From: Mesobacterium pallidum
Lineage (GTDB): Bacteria; Pseudomonadota; Alphaproteobacteria; Rhodobacterales; Rhodobacteraceae
Assembly: GCF_019966535.1 (NCBI RefSeq)
Contig: NZ_JAIMID010000013.1
Span: forward strand, 62,001-126,000
Length of the DNA stretch: 64,000 nucleotides
Reading direction: 5' to 3'
The notes beneath the pieces are model-generated. The model made no database searches. It was not told the origin of the DNA and saw only the letters and a program-made list of their open reading frames with translations. The stretch's first letter is position 1; each line of letters opens with the position of its first letter. The translations under genes were made by a program, and so were the position numbers. Below, in pieces: positions 45,096 through 53,736 of this stretch.

Positions 45096-45107
45096 TAAAA
45101 CGTTTTA
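45096..45107. promoter_or_regulatory. LacI-family operator 1
   Basis: TAAAACGTTTTA, a perfect 12-bp palindrome with the central CG typical of LacI/GalR sites. It lies 20 bp upstream of the arylsulfotransferase-like start and pairs with operator 2 at 45135-45150. Confidence 0.85.
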
Positions 45108-45134
45108 ATGCACTATTGCCTTGCGCCGGATGCT

Positions 45135-45150
45135 ATTAAAACGTTTTAAT
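45135..45150. promoter_or_regulatory. LacI-family operator 2
   Basis: ATTAAAACGTTTTAAT, a perfect 16-bp palindrome with the same core as operator 1. The two centres are 41 bp apart, close to four helical turns, so repressors would sit on the same face and could loop or bind cooperatively. It lies 85 bp upstream of the LacI start. Confidence 0.87.
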
Positions 45151-45234
45151 GGTCCACAGAGGCGATTTTTCTCGTGACGGCGCGCGCATGGGCGGAAACA
45201 ACCGCGATGCGCTTAGAAAAGAGGCGATGCTTGC

Positions 45235-46263
45235 ATGGATCAAAAGGCCGCGACCCCGCGCAAGCGGGCGACGATCAAGGACGTGGCGCGGCTGGCGGGG
45301 GTTTCTCCGGGCACGGTTTCCAACGCGCTCAGCGGCAAGCGGCGGGTCGATTCGGAGACGCAGGCGCGGATCACCCGTGCCATCGAGACGCTGGATTACG
45401 TGCCCAACCTGGCCGCGCGCGGGATGCGCACGGGGCGGGCGGGGACCATCGCGATCTTCTCATCCATGCCGACCGCGGTGGCGGCGGGGACGTCGCGGCT
45501 GGGCTTCCTGATGGAGCTTGCCGCCTCGGCCGCCGTGTCCGCGATGGAGAGCAACACCGCGCTGCTGCTGATCCCGCCGATCGCCGATCCGGGCGCGGCG
45601 CTGGGCACGATCGCTTTCGACGGTGCGATCCTGGTCGAGCCCTCGGCGAACGATCCCTACCTGTCGCTGCTGGCCGCGCGGGGCGTGCCCACGGTGGTCA
45701 TCGGCCCGGCCGAGCCGCGCGCCACGTTGAGCGTCACGCTGGATTACCAGGCGATGGCCGGGATGCTGTTCGATCACCTGGCGGAGGGCGGCGCAACGCG
45801 CATCCCGCTGGTCATCGGCCAAAGCCCGCGCGCCTCGAACGAGGTGTTTCGCGCGGTCTACACGGCCCGCTGCGCGGCGCGCGGGATCGTGCCGCAGGTC
45901 ATCGCGCTGCCCGAGGCAGAGGGGGAGCGCGGCGCGCGCGAGGCGCTGGGCACGCATATCGCCGCCCATGGCCCGCCCGATGCGGTGCTGGTGCCGATCG
46001 ACGCCATGGCAACCGGCGTGATGGCCGCGCTGCGCGGCGCAGGGCTGGACGTGCCGGGCAAAGTCCGGGTCGCCACGCGGTACGACGGCTTGCGGGCACG
46101 CAGCGAGACACCGCCGCTGACAGCGCTTGACCTGCACCTCGACCGGGTGGCGGACCTTGCGACCCGGCTGCTGGTCGATACGCTCGAGACGGGAACGGAC
46201 GGCGCCAGCATCGCCGCGCCGGCGCCTGAACTGGTGGTGCGCCTGTCGACCGCGCGCAGCTAA
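45235..46263 (+). CDS. LacI family transcriptional regulator
   Basis: A 342-aa repressor with an N-terminal helix-turn-helix and hinge (ATIKDVARLAGVSPGTVSNAL; RITRAIETLDYVPN) and a periplasmic-binding-protein-like effector domain from about residue 65. It is divergent from the ASST-like/ABC operon, and both palindromic operators lie in the 158-bp gap. It probably represses that operon and itself until the imported compound or a product binds (inference). Its stop overlaps the convergent receiver gene by a few bases. Confidence 0.94.
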   Translation: MDQKAATPRKRATIKDVARLAGVSPGTVSNALSGKRRVDSETQARITRAIETLDYVPNLAARGMRTGRAGTIAIFSSMPTAVAAGTSRLGFLMELAASAAVSAMESNTALLLIPPIADPGAALGTIAFDGAILVEPSANDPYLSLLAARGVPTVVIGPAEPRATLSVTLDYQAMAGMLFDHLAEGGATRIPLVIGQSPRASNEVFRAVYTARCAARGIVPQVIALPEAEGERGAREALGTHIAAHGPPDAVLVPIDAMATGVMAALRGAGLDVPGKVRVATRYDGLRARSETPPLTALDLHLDRVADLATRLLVDTLETGTDGASIAAPAPELVVRLSTARS

Positions 46264-46610
46264 TCCGGCCCGGGCGCCGCGTCGAGAAAGGCACGGATGC
46301 TGTCGGGCGTTCCCGGCTTGTCGATCACCGGCACGGTCAGCAGGTTCTCGGGCATGTGCCGCCGCCCGTGGGCGCTGAAGAGGCCCAGGTGCACGTCGTT
46401 GTCCAGCAGCAGGCCGGCCAGGTCCCGGCTGTCCCGTTCGGGGCCGAGCATGAAATCCACGATGGCCGCATCGGGGAGGGATCGAGAACAGGCGCGCAGC
46501 GCCGAGTCCTCGGTGCCGAAAGGACCCATCAGGTCATGGCCAAGGTCCGAGACCCAGTAGGCCAGGTCGATCTGGACGATCGGGTCGGTTTCGAGGATGA
46601 GCACTTTCAT
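46260..46610 (-). CDS. Stand-alone response regulator receiver protein
   Basis: A 116-aa single receiver domain without an output domain. The acidic pocket and phosphoacceptor are in ILETDPIVQID and the D of AIVDFMLGPERD; a KP pair (VIDKPG) stands near the C-terminus. The ATG at 46610 follows AGGAAAGACC; the longer reading has no receiver sequence. No kinase is nearby, so its phosphodonor and target are unknown. It could be a phosphate sink or bind a partner protein. Confidence 0.82.
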   Translation of the reverse strand: MKVLILETDPIVQIDLAYWVSDLGHDLMGPFGTEDSALRACSRSLPDAAIVDFMLGPERDSRDLAGLLLDNDVHLGLFSAHGRRHMPENLLTVPVIDKPGTPDSIRAFLDAAPGPD

Positions 46611-46907
46611 GGTCTTTCCTCCCTGGCCGGACCGGGCCTGTCGGTACGCGCACCACCAGCCGGCCCGGTCTTTGCGATCCGAATGGCCCCCTGCGCCCGG
46701 GTACTGATTGACAGGACCTGGCGCCCGTTGGGTCTGGTGGTGGGGCTCTCCCGTCACATGAAACTACATGAGAGTCGCATCTTTTTCCACGAGACAAGTG
46801 GGAGGCCCGAACAAAAGTCGTACTTAAGATGTGGGTTTTTGCCCGCGGGTCCGCCCGGACCTGTCAGTTCTGACATGGTGCGGCCGCGAAAGGCCGGCCA
46901 CGGACGG

Positions 46908-47870
46908 TCAGGCCGCGTCCAGCAGCCGCAGGACATGGGCCGGGCCCACGGGGCGGATACGCGACGGGTTCAGCGCCTTGATGGCATAGTAGCCGCGCGT
47001 GATGTGGTCCATGTTCACCGTCTCGCGCACGCCGGGCCGGCGCAGGATCCGCTTCATGTAGGCCGAGAGGCGCGGGTAATCGGCGATCTGCCGCCGGTTG
47101 GTCTTGAAAAGCCCGTGATAGGCCGCGTCGAACCGGATCAGCGTGACAAAGGTGCGGATATCCGCCTCGGTCACGTGGTCGCCAAAGAGGTAATCGCCGG
47201 TCAGCCGCTCTTCGAGCATGTCCAGCGTGTCGAAGACGCCGGCGACCGCCTCGTCATAGGCCTCTTGCGAACTGGCGAACCCGGCCTTGTAGACGCCGTT
47301 GTTCAGCCGGTCGTAGACCTCGGCGTTCAGCGCGTCGATCCCGGCGGCGTGCTCGGCGGGGTAGAGCCGCAGGTCCGAGGGCACCAACCCCTCGAAGGCC
47401 GTGTCGAACATGCGCAGGATGTCGGCGCTCTCATTATTGACCATGACGCCACGAGCCATGTCCCACAGCACCGGAACCGTGGCGCGGCCGGTAAAGCCGG
47501 CATCGGCGCGGGTGTAGAGCTCGTGGATATGGGTCGCGCCGAACAGCGGATCCGCGTCCGCGCCCTCGTAGCCGCCGAACTGCCAGCCCTGGTCCGTCAT
47601 CACCGGGTTGACGACGGTGACGGGGATCAGGTCATCGAGGCCTTTGAGCTTGCGCGCGATCAGCGTGCGCGAGGCCCAGGGGCAGATAAGTGCAACGTAG
47701 AGCCGGTAACGCCCCGCCTCGGCCTTGAAGCCGCCCTCGCCGGTCGGGCCGGCAGCGCCATCGGGGGTGATCCAGTTGCGGAAACTCGACACCTGGCGCA
47801 CGAACCGGCCCTTTTCGTCGGCCTTCTGCACGGGTTGCCAGGTGTCGGTCCATTTGCCGTCTACGAGCAT
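46908..47870 (-). CDS. Glutathionyl-hydroquinone reductase (xenobiotic reductase GST family)
   Basis: Glutathione transferase-like enzyme (320 aa) reducing glutathionyl-hydroquinones to hydroquinones. The N-terminal thioredoxin-like part has the catalytic cysteine in ALICPWASRTLIARKL, followed by VVNPVMTDQGWQF. The C-terminal helical domain includes YLFGDHVTEADIRTFVTLIRFD. This is the longer GS-HQR group rather than a short GST. It is the last gene of an operon with a LigB-type dioxygenase 15 bp upstream, fitting clean-up of quinones from aromatic oxidation. Confidence 0.92.
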   Translation of the reverse strand: MLVDGKWTDTWQPVQKADEKGRFVRQVSSFRNWITPDGAAGPTGEGGFKAEAGRYRLYVALICPWASRTLIARKLKGLDDLIPVTVVNPVMTDQGWQFGGYEGADADPLFGATHIHELYTRADAGFTGRATVPVLWDMARGVMVNNESADILRMFDTAFEGLVPSDLRLYPAEHAAGIDALNAEVYDRLNNGVYKAGFASSQEAYDEAVAGVFDTLDMLEERLTGDYLFGDHVTEADIRTFVTLIRFDAAYHGLFKTNRRQIADYPRLSAYMKRILRRPGVRETVNMDHITRGYYAIKALNPSRIRPVGPAHVLRLLDAA

Positions 47871-47885
47871 GTCATCAGCCTCCGG

Positions 47886-48716
47886 TCAGCGAGCGTGGAA
47901 AACGTAGGACCGCATGGACACCGAGGCGAGGTCGATGTTGTCGGTCATGAAGGTCAAGTCATCGCGGTCGTCCGAGGCGCCCGCGATGGTGAGCGCGGGC
48001 AGGTAATGGTCGACCGAGGGGTGCGCCTGCGCCAGCAGCGTGCCCAGGCCCTTGCGGTCGGCCAGCGCCGCGAAATCGCGGTCGGTGAGCTTGTCGGCAA
48101 AGAGCCGGTCGAACTCGAGCGCCCAGTCGTGCGGCGTGGCTCCCGCGCCCCATTTCACGGCGCGCAGGTTGTGCACCACGTTGCCCGAGCCAAGGATCAG
48201 CACGCCTCGGTCCCTAAGCTGGGAAAGCGTGCGCCCGATCTCGAGCTGGTGGTCGAGCCCGCGGGACATGTCGATCGACACCTGGAACACGGGCACATCC
48301 GCGCCGGGGTAGAGGAACTTCAGCACCGTCCAGGCGCCGTGGTCGAGGCCCCAGCTGTCGTCCTCGTCAGAATGGTGGCTGGCCAGCAGGGTGACCACGT
48401 CACGCGCCAGCTCGGGCGCGCCCGGTGCCGGGTATTGCTGGTCAAAGAGGGCCTGTGGGAAGCCGTAGAAATCGTGGATCGTCTTGGGCATGGCCGAGAC
48501 ATCGACCAGCGTGGTGCCGCGGGTCATCCAGTGGGCCGAGACGACCAGGATGGCCTGGGGACGGGGCAGGGTGCGGCCCAGCTCGGTCCAGGCGCGGGCG
48601 TAATGGGTGTCTTCGATGGCGTTCATGGGCGAGCCGTGACCCAGGAACACCAGCGGCATCCGGCTCGAGGCCGATAGGCTGTCCCTGAGCGAGGCGAGGG
48701 TATGCGTGACAGACAT
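47886..48716 (-). CDS. LigB-type extradiol dioxygenase (4,5-DOPA dioxygenase-like)
   Basis: Class III extradiol ring-cleavage dioxygenase (276 aa) of the YgiD/DODA group, opening catechol-type rings with Fe(II) or zinc. Key histidines are in LVFLGHGSPMNAIE, VVSAHWMTRGT and SGNVVHNLRAVKWG, with DHGAWTVLKFLYPGADVP as the central signature. It is in an operon with the metallo-beta-lactamase fold gene upstream and the glutathionyl-hydroquinone reductase downstream. The natural substrate is unknown. Confidence 0.9.
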   Translation of the reverse strand: MSVTHTLASLRDSLSASSRMPLVFLGHGSPMNAIEDTHYARAWTELGRTLPRPQAILVVSAHWMTRGTTLVDVSAMPKTIHDFYGFPQALFDQQYPAPGAPELARDVVTLLASHHSDEDDSWGLDHGAWTVLKFLYPGADVPVFQVSIDMSRGLDHQLEIGRTLSQLRDRGVLILGSGNVVHNLRAVKWGAGATPHDWALEFDRLFADKLTDRDFAALADRKGLGTLLAQAHPSVDHYLPALTIAGASDDRDDLTFMTDNIDLASVSMRSYVFHAR

Positions 48717-48781
48717 GGCGTTTCCTTTCAGGTCAGGCGGGTGGGGGCGGCGCGCCGGGGCTGGCCCGACGCGCCAGTGTT

Positions 48782-49819
48782 TCAGCGATACGAGAACATG
48801 TACATCCCGACCATTTCGGCGTTCTTCGGCGTCGCATAGTCAAAGCCGTAGTAGTCGCCGTACGTCGGCCGCAGCGCGTCGGTTGCGTATTCCCCGACGG
48901 CCTTGATCCAGGTCGACAGGTACGCGGTGTGGGCGTTCACCGCGGCCGGGTTCTCGACGGTCGAGCCGAAGGCGACGGTACCCAGCGCCTCGCCCACGGC
49001 GGCCTCGAGATCATCGAGGAACTGGCGGTAGAAGGCGACATCGGCGCGCGAACCCACATTGCCATGACCGCCCGACAGGTAGTCCCAGTCCAGCGCGTCG
49101 ATCTGGTTCACCAGCTCGCGATAGCCGAAATAGCCATCGGCGCCGGCAAAGGACCAGAACGGCGGCTGGTCGGGATTGATGACGTCCGGCACGTGCACCA
49201 CGCCGGTGCCTTCCAGCACATAGGCCGCGTGGTCATGGGCATGGGTCTCGGCGGTGAAGGGCGCGACGGTGACGGTCAGCCCTTCGAAGTCGAAGGCATT
49301 CCTGTCGGCCGGGATCACCTCGGTCGGGCGCGGCAGGGCCGAGCCGAGCTCTTCCATCAGCGCGGCAGTCCGGGCGGTGGCGAGGATGCGCAGCTCGGGG
49401 AAGGCGGCGATCAGCCTGGGCGCGTCGGCGATGTGGTCGGCGTGATCGTGGCTGTAGAGGATCGCGGTGATCGGCAGGTCGGTGACCTGGGCCACGGCGG
49501 CAAGGACCGCCTCGCCCTGGCCTTCCAGCGCGTCGAACAGCAGCACGCCTTCGTCACCGACGTAGAACACGGTGCCGTAGAAGCCGGCCTGGAAGAAATA
49601 GACCCGGTCGGTCAGCTTTTGCAGGATGTAGGGCTGGGTGACGTTCTTGGTGTAGAGGTTCTCGATCTTCTGGCCGGGCTCGAGCGCGGTGGCGGCGCTT
49701 TCGGGCACGTAGGTGGCGCCGACGGTCGAGGGCGATTCGGTGATGTCCTGCGCTTTGGTCGGGCCCGACAGGGCGATGCCAAGGGCGATGGCAGAGGTAA
49801 GGGTGATGATGCGGAACAT
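48782..49819 (-). CDS. Exported metallo-beta-lactamase fold hydrolase
   Basis: A 345-aa periplasmic protein with a signal peptide (cleavage near SGPTKA). The metallo-beta-lactamase motif is AILYSHDHADHIADA around residue 120, with further metal histidines in AETHAHDHAAY and the SGGHGNVG segment. It resembles quinone- or sulfur-related MBL-fold proteins rather than true beta-lactamases. It lies between the DoxX and LigB genes in the LysR-flanked operon. Substrate unknown. Confidence 0.88.
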   Translation of the reverse strand: MFRIITLTSAIALGIALSGPTKAQDITESPSTVGATYVPESAATALEPGQKIENLYTKNVTQPYILQKLTDRVYFFQAGFYGTVFYVGDEGVLLFDALEGQGEAVLAAVAQVTDLPITAILYSHDHADHIADAPRLIAAFPELRILATARTAALMEELGSALPRPTEVIPADRNAFDFEGLTVTVAPFTAETHAHDHAAYVLEGTGVVHVPDVINPDQPPFWSFAGADGYFGYRELVNQIDALDWDYLSGGHGNVGSRADVAFYRQFLDDLEAAVGEALGTVAFGSTVENPAAVNAHTAYLSTWIKAVGEYATDALRPTYGDYYGFDYATPKNAEMVGMYMFSYR

Positions 49820-49903
49820 TGGGGGGTCTCCGGGTGTGGTGACTTGGAGGGAGGTCCGGGGCCGGCCCCGTCGTGGGGACCGGCCGGTGTCAGATGCGCG
49901 GGG

Positions 49904-50332
49904 TCAGGCGAACTGGCCCAACGTCTTTTGCAGCGCGGGGATGCGCAGGGCGTAGGCGCCGGCGCCCAGCAGGGCGATGGCGACCTGCGCGATGGCCCAG
50001 AACAGCGGGTATTCCCACCCGCCGTCCTCGCCCGAGAAGGACCAGCCGTTGCCGGCATGGGCCCAGGTGGCGCCCAACAGCACCGCGATCAGCGGAAGCG
50101 AGACCAGGCGCACGGCCACGCCGGCGATCAGCAGCAGGCCGCCGCCGATCTCGGCCAGGATGGTCAGGTAGGCGGCGATGGCCGGCAGGCCCATGGAATC
50201 GAAGAAGGCGACTGTGCCGGGGATGGTGAAGACGCTGATCTTCATCCAGCCGTGGGCGACGAAGAGCACGCCGCTGGCGACGCGCAGGAGGGTGGCGGCG
50301 GTATCGGCCTGGGTGGGGGTCTGGGTGGTCAT
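49904..50332 (-). CDS. DoxX family membrane protein
   Basis: A 142-aa membrane protein with four hydrophobic segments and DoxX marks: RVASGVLFVAHGWMK at the start and LTILAEIGGGLLLIAG in the middle. DoxX-type proteins are linked to quinone-coupled redox and thiosulfate or oxidative-stress functions. The ATG at 50332 starts MTTQTPTQ; the longer reading overlaps the divergent promoter region. First gene of the leftward operon, with LysR divergent 134 bp away. Confidence 0.86.
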   Translation of the reverse strand: MTTQTPTQADTAATLLRVASGVLFVAHGWMKISVFTIPGTVAFFDSMGLPAIAAYLTILAEIGGGLLLIAGVAVRLVSLPLIAVLLGATWAHAGNGWSFSGEDGGWEYPLFWAIAQVAIALLGAGAYALRIPALQKTLGQFA

Positions 50333-50466
50333 GGGATCAACTCTCCTTGGCGGTGGCCATCGTGGTTTGGCCGGTTGCATTGGCGGGAAATTAGCCCTTG
50401 CTGTTTCCGTATGAAATGGCGACATCGGTAAATGACTTTCTTCGAAATGTTCTGAATGGGGATGCC

Positions 50467-51363
50467 ATGGACATCGTCGATGAACTCAAGGCCTTCGTGG
50501 CCACGGCCAAGACGGGCTCCTTCACCGGGGCGGCGGACCAGCTGGGCATGTCGAACCGGCTGACCTCGAAATACGTGGCCGAACTTGAGGGGCGGCTGGG
50601 CGTGCGCCTGTTCCAGCGCACCACGCGGCGGGTCGGGCTGACCCCGGCGGGCGAGGACCTGCTGGCCCGGGCGCCTGCGCTGCTGGACGAGCTTGACGAC
50701 CTGCTGGCCGAGGTGTCCGAGGGCTCGCGCGGCTTCATGGGGGTGATCCGCATTTCGGCGCCGGTGACCTTTGGCGAGATCTACGTCGCGCCGATGCTTG
50801 CACGGTTCGGGGCGCAGAACCCCGGCCTGACCTTCGATTTGCGCCTGCATGATGGCTATGCGGACCTCGCCAGCGACGGGATCGACGTCGCCTTTCGGAT
50901 CGGGCAGTCGGACATGCTGTCGCTCAAGGCGCGCAAGCTGGGCGAGATGCGCTCGGTCGCGGTGGCGAGCCCGGCCTATGTCGCGGCCCATGGCGCGCCC
51001 GAGACGCCCGAGGCGCTGGCGGATCATCCCTGCATCCTTGACACCAACCGCCGCGCGCCGCGGCGCTGGTCGTTCCGGCAGGGCGATCTGGACCGGGTGG
51101 TCGAGGTGCAGGGCCGGTTCCAGGTGAACTCGGCCCGCGCGGCGGCGGCGCTGGCGCGGGCGGGCATGGGGATCGCCTACGGACCCCGCTTCGCGCTGGG
51201 CGCGGCGCTGGCGGCGGGCGATCTGGTGCCGGTGCTCGAAGGGTTCACGGGGGCGACGGCGCCGGTCAGCGCGGTCTACCTCGAGGGGCGGACGCTGCCG
51301 CGCAAGGTGCGGGCGCTGATCGACTTTGCTGTCGAGGACATGAAGGCGTCCGACGTGCTGTGA
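50467..51363 (+). CDS. LysR family transcriptional regulator
   Basis: A 298-aa regulator. The N-terminal winged helix (residues 3-62; ELKAFVATAKTGSFTGAADQ, LTSKYVAELEGRLG) is followed by the co-inducer-binding fold from about residue 90. The ATG at 50467 follows GGGGAT and starts MDIVDELKAF; the in-frame ATG at 50398 adds residues not typical of LysR. It is divergent from the DoxX-MBL-LigB-GSH reductase operon and is its likely controller. Confidence 0.9.
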   Translation: MDIVDELKAFVATAKTGSFTGAADQLGMSNRLTSKYVAELEGRLGVRLFQRTTRRVGLTPAGEDLLARAPALLDELDDLLAEVSEGSRGFMGVIRISAPVTFGEIYVAPMLARFGAQNPGLTFDLRLHDGYADLASDGIDVAFRIGQSDMLSLKARKLGEMRSVAVASPAYVAAHGAPETPEALADHPCILDTNRRAPRRWSFRQGDLDRVVEVQGRFQVNSARAAAALARAGMGIAYGPRFALGAALAAGDLVPVLEGFTGATAPVSAVYLEGRTLPRKVRALIDFAVEDMKASDVL

Positions 51364-51384
51364 CGCCGGACGCCATCGGAGTGC

Positions 51385-52242
51385 TCAGCCCAGGATGGCC
51401 GTCAGCGTGTCGCGCATCGGCGTGGTCGGACGGCCGATGAGCGTGCTCAGGTCGCGGCTCTCGGTCGCCAGCGCGCCCGAAGCGGCCTTGGCGTCGCTGT
51501 CGGCAAGGATGCCGGCAAACCCCTCGGGCAGGCCCGCACCGACCAGCGCCTCGGCATAGGCGGCCTCGGGCAGGTCGACATAGGCGACCTCCTTGCCGGA
51601 CACCTCGCTCAGCAGCGCGGCGTATTGCGTGAGGGTAAAGGTGCTGTCACCGCCCAGTTCATAGACCTTGCCCTCGTGGCCGGCCCCGGCCAGCACGGCG
51701 GCGGCGGCCTCGGCGTAGTCCTGCCGCGAGGCGGTGTTGAAGCGGCCCTCACCGGCGGCGCCGAAATGCTGGCCCATCGAGACCGATTGCGGCGCGGTGC
51801 CGGCGATGTTCTCGGAATACCAGCCGTTGCGCAGCAGGGTGTAGGGGATGCCCTTTCCCTTCAGCGCCGCCTCGGTGGCCAGGTGTTCCTCGGCCAAGGC
51901 CATGCCGCCGGTCTCGGCGTTCAGGATCGAGGTATAGGCGACAAAGCCGACGCCCGCGGCCTTGGCCGTATTCAGCACGTTTGCGTGCTGGGTGGCGCGC
52001 TTGCCGACCTCGGAGGAGGAGATGAGCAGCAGCCGGTCTACGCCTTCGAAGGCGGCTTCCAGCGCGGCGGTGTCTTCGTAATCGCCGCGGCGCGTGGCGA
52101 TGCCCTTGGCGGCATAGGCCTCGGCGGCGCTGTCCGAGCGCACGAGGGCGATGATGTCGGCAGCGGGCACGAGGGTCGCGAGGTGGTCGACGACACGCTG
52201 GCCCAGCTGGCCCGATGCGCCGGTCACGAGATGGGTGGTCAT
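51385..52242 (-). CDS. NAD(P)H-dependent quinone reductase-like SDR (QorB/NmrA family)
   Basis: A 285-aa atypical short-chain reductase of the QorB/YtfG type. The nucleotide motif is LVTGASGQLGQRVVDHL at the N-terminus. RGDYEDTAALEAAFEGVDRL and TLLRNGWYSENI are typical of QorB. It is divergent from an HxlR regulator with 110 bp between starts and an inverted repeat in the gap, the classic qorB/qorR layout. It reduces quinones with NADPH. Confidence 0.9.
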   Translation of the reverse strand: MTTHLVTGASGQLGQRVVDHLATLVPAADIIALVRSDSAAEAYAAKGIATRRGDYEDTAALEAAFEGVDRLLLISSSEVGKRATQHANVLNTAKAAGVGFVAYTSILNAETGGMALAEEHLATEAALKGKGIPYTLLRNGWYSENIAGTAPQSVSMGQHFGAAGEGRFNTASRQDYAEAAAAVLAGAGHEGKVYELGGDSTFTLTQYAALLSEVSGKEVAYVDLPEAAYAEALVGAGLPEGFAGILADSDAKAASGALATESRDLSTLIGRPTTPMRDTLTAILG

Positions 52243-52275
52243 GGTCTTTCCTTTCAGGTCTCGAATCGTGTACAG

Positions 52276-52290
52276 GTCTCATTTAGAGAC
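52276..52290. promoter_or_regulatory. Inverted repeat between qorB-like and HxlR genes
   Basis: GTCTC-ATTTA-GAGAC, a perfect 5-5-5 dyad, lies between the divergent starts. It is a likely operator for the HxlR regulator (inference). Confidence 0.55.
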
Positions 52291-52352
52291 TTATGGCTTG
52301 CCTCGGAAGGAGGCAGGTTTTCGGCACAAGGTTACGAAAAGGGGACCGCGTC

Positions 52353-52760
52353 ATGGATGGAAGCATGGGGGGCGCCAAGGCCAGCCGGATGGAGGCCTGG
52401 CGCGCGCAAGGGTTCGAGCCGAACAATTGCCCGGTGCGGCAGGTGCTCGACCATGTTTCGGCCAAGTGGCCGGTGCTGGTGCTGATGGAGCTGGGCGAAG
52501 AGCCGCGCCGCTTCAACGAGTTGTTGCGGGCGTTGCCGGATATCTCGAAGCGGATGCTCACGCAGTCGCTGCGCAACCTCGAACGCGACGGGCTGGTGCG
52601 GCGCGAGGTGTTCGACACCAAGCCGCCCAGCGTGCGCTACAGCCTGACCGCGCTGGGCGAGGGGTTCCTGCCGCACCTGCTGGCGCTGGTGGACTGGGCC
52701 GATGCGGGGATGCCGCAGATCCTGGCGGCGCGGGCGGCGTTCGACGCGGCCTCGGCCTGA
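52353..52760 (+). CDS. HxlR/QorR-type transcriptional regulator
   Basis: A 135-aa winged-helix regulator. NNCPVRQVLDHVSAKWPVLV carries the conserved N-terminal cysteine used as a redox or quinone switch in QorR/YodB relatives. RRFNELLRALPDISKRMLTQ and ERDGLVRREV form the DNA-binding wing. The ATG at 52353 follows GGGGACC; the longer reading lacks family sequence. It is divergent from the qorB-like gene and probably represses it until a quinone modifies the cysteine (inference). Confidence 0.92.
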   Translation: MDGSMGGAKASRMEAWRAQGFEPNNCPVRQVLDHVSAKWPVLVLMELGEEPRRFNELLRALPDISKRMLTQSLRNLERDGLVRREVFDTKPPSVRYSLTALGEGFLPHLLALVDWADAGMPQILAARAAFDAASA

Positions 52761-52763
52761 CGC

Positions 52764-53588
52764 TCAGACGGGCGGACTGGCCCAGAGGTGCAGCCGCCCG
52801 AGCCCCTGCGCGTCGTGCTTTGACGTCAGCACCATGCCGCCGGGGCTCAGCGCCGGTTTTGTCGGCGCGGCGACCGGCACGTCGTAGGTGGCCATGAGCC
52901 TGCCGTCGGGGGCGTAGCGGTAGATCTGCGCGCCGCCCACGCCGGCGATCCAGTAGGCGCCGCCCGGATCGACCAATGCACCGTCTGGGCGCCCCTTGAG
53001 GTCGTGAAACGCGGCGAAGGTCGCGCGGTTGCCAGGCTTGCCTTCGGGCCCCACCGAACATGTCCAGACCGTCTGCACCTCGGGGTGCGAATCCGACAGG
53101 TAAAGCCGCTGGCGGGTGTCGTCCCAGGCCAGCCCGTTGATAATGCGGAACCCGTCCAGCACCGGGCGCAGCTGGCCGCCCGCCTCGTAGAGATAAAGCA
53201 CGCCATCGTCGCGCCGCGCCTCGCGGTCCATCGTCCCGGCCCAGAGCCGCCCCTGCGCGTCAAGGCAGGCATCGTTGAACCGCTGGCCCTTTGCGGCCAG
53301 CTCCGCGATCCGCGCGAAGCCCGCGTCGGGGGCAAAGCGGAAAAGACCGCTTTCCATGCCCAGCACCACGTCATCGCCGAGGATCTGCACGAATCCCGGC
53401 GTCTCGGACGTCTGCCATGCGTCGGTCGATCCGTCCATGCGGGTGCGCAAAAGCTGCCGCCCGTCGATGTCGACCCACCAGACGGCCCCGTCCCGCGCCG
53501 ACCAGACCGGGCTTTCGCCCAGCTTCGCTCCCTTATCCGACAGCGGCCGGAACATGGCCGCCTCAGCCGTCAACCCTTTGTCCTGCAT
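52764..53588 (-). CDS. SMP-30/gluconolactonase family protein
   Basis: A 274-aa six-bladed beta-propeller of the SMP-30/gluconolactonase/LRE group, hydrolysing sugar or other lactones. LGESPVWSARDGAVWWVDI is the opening metal-ligand motif; RFNDACLDAQGRLWAGTMD and NGLAWDDTRQRLYLSDSH follow. The start may be the internal methionine MFRPLSDKG. It converges with the HxlR gene (3 bp apart) and is divergent from the third TRAP operon, whose substrate could be a lactone or sugar acid (inference). Confidence 0.9.
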   Translation of the reverse strand: MQDKGLTAEAAMFRPLSDKGAKLGESPVWSARDGAVWWVDIDGRQLLRTRMDGSTDAWQTSETPGFVQILGDDVVLGMESGLFRFAPDAGFARIAELAAKGQRFNDACLDAQGRLWAGTMDREARRDDGVLYLYEAGGQLRPVLDGFRIINGLAWDDTRQRLYLSDSHPEVQTVWTCSVGPEGKPGNRATFAAFHDLKGRPDGALVDPGGAYWIAGVGGAQIYRYAPDGRLMATYDVPVAAPTKPALSPGGMVLTSKHDAQGLGRLHLWASPPV

Positions 53589-53663
53589 GCGCTTTCCCCT
53601 CTCGGTCCTACCGATCCTTCCGCGCCCTGACGCCAGCCGTCAAGCCCGCAGGGCGCAAGGCAA

Positions 53664-53693
53664 TTGACAGGACTGTGTAGATAAGAATATTAA
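53664..53693 (+). promoter_or_regulatory. Sigma-70-like promoter of the third TRAP operon
   Basis: TTGACA at 53664-53669 and TATTAA at 53688-53693 are 18 bp apart. They are followed by an AT-rich palindromic stretch (TAATATATTA, 53691-53700) that could be an operator for the GntR regulator at 56530-57231. The dctP start is 44 bp downstream. Confidence 0.6.
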
Positions 53694-53736
53694 TATATTA
53701 CTTTGGAGGAACATCCAAGACAGGGAGGAATTCACC

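Noticed and set aside
53686..53700. AT palindrome as a firm GntR operator
   Set aside because: It lies within and beside a good -10 element and is AT-only, so chance symmetry is high; it is mentioned only as a candidate in the promoter entry.
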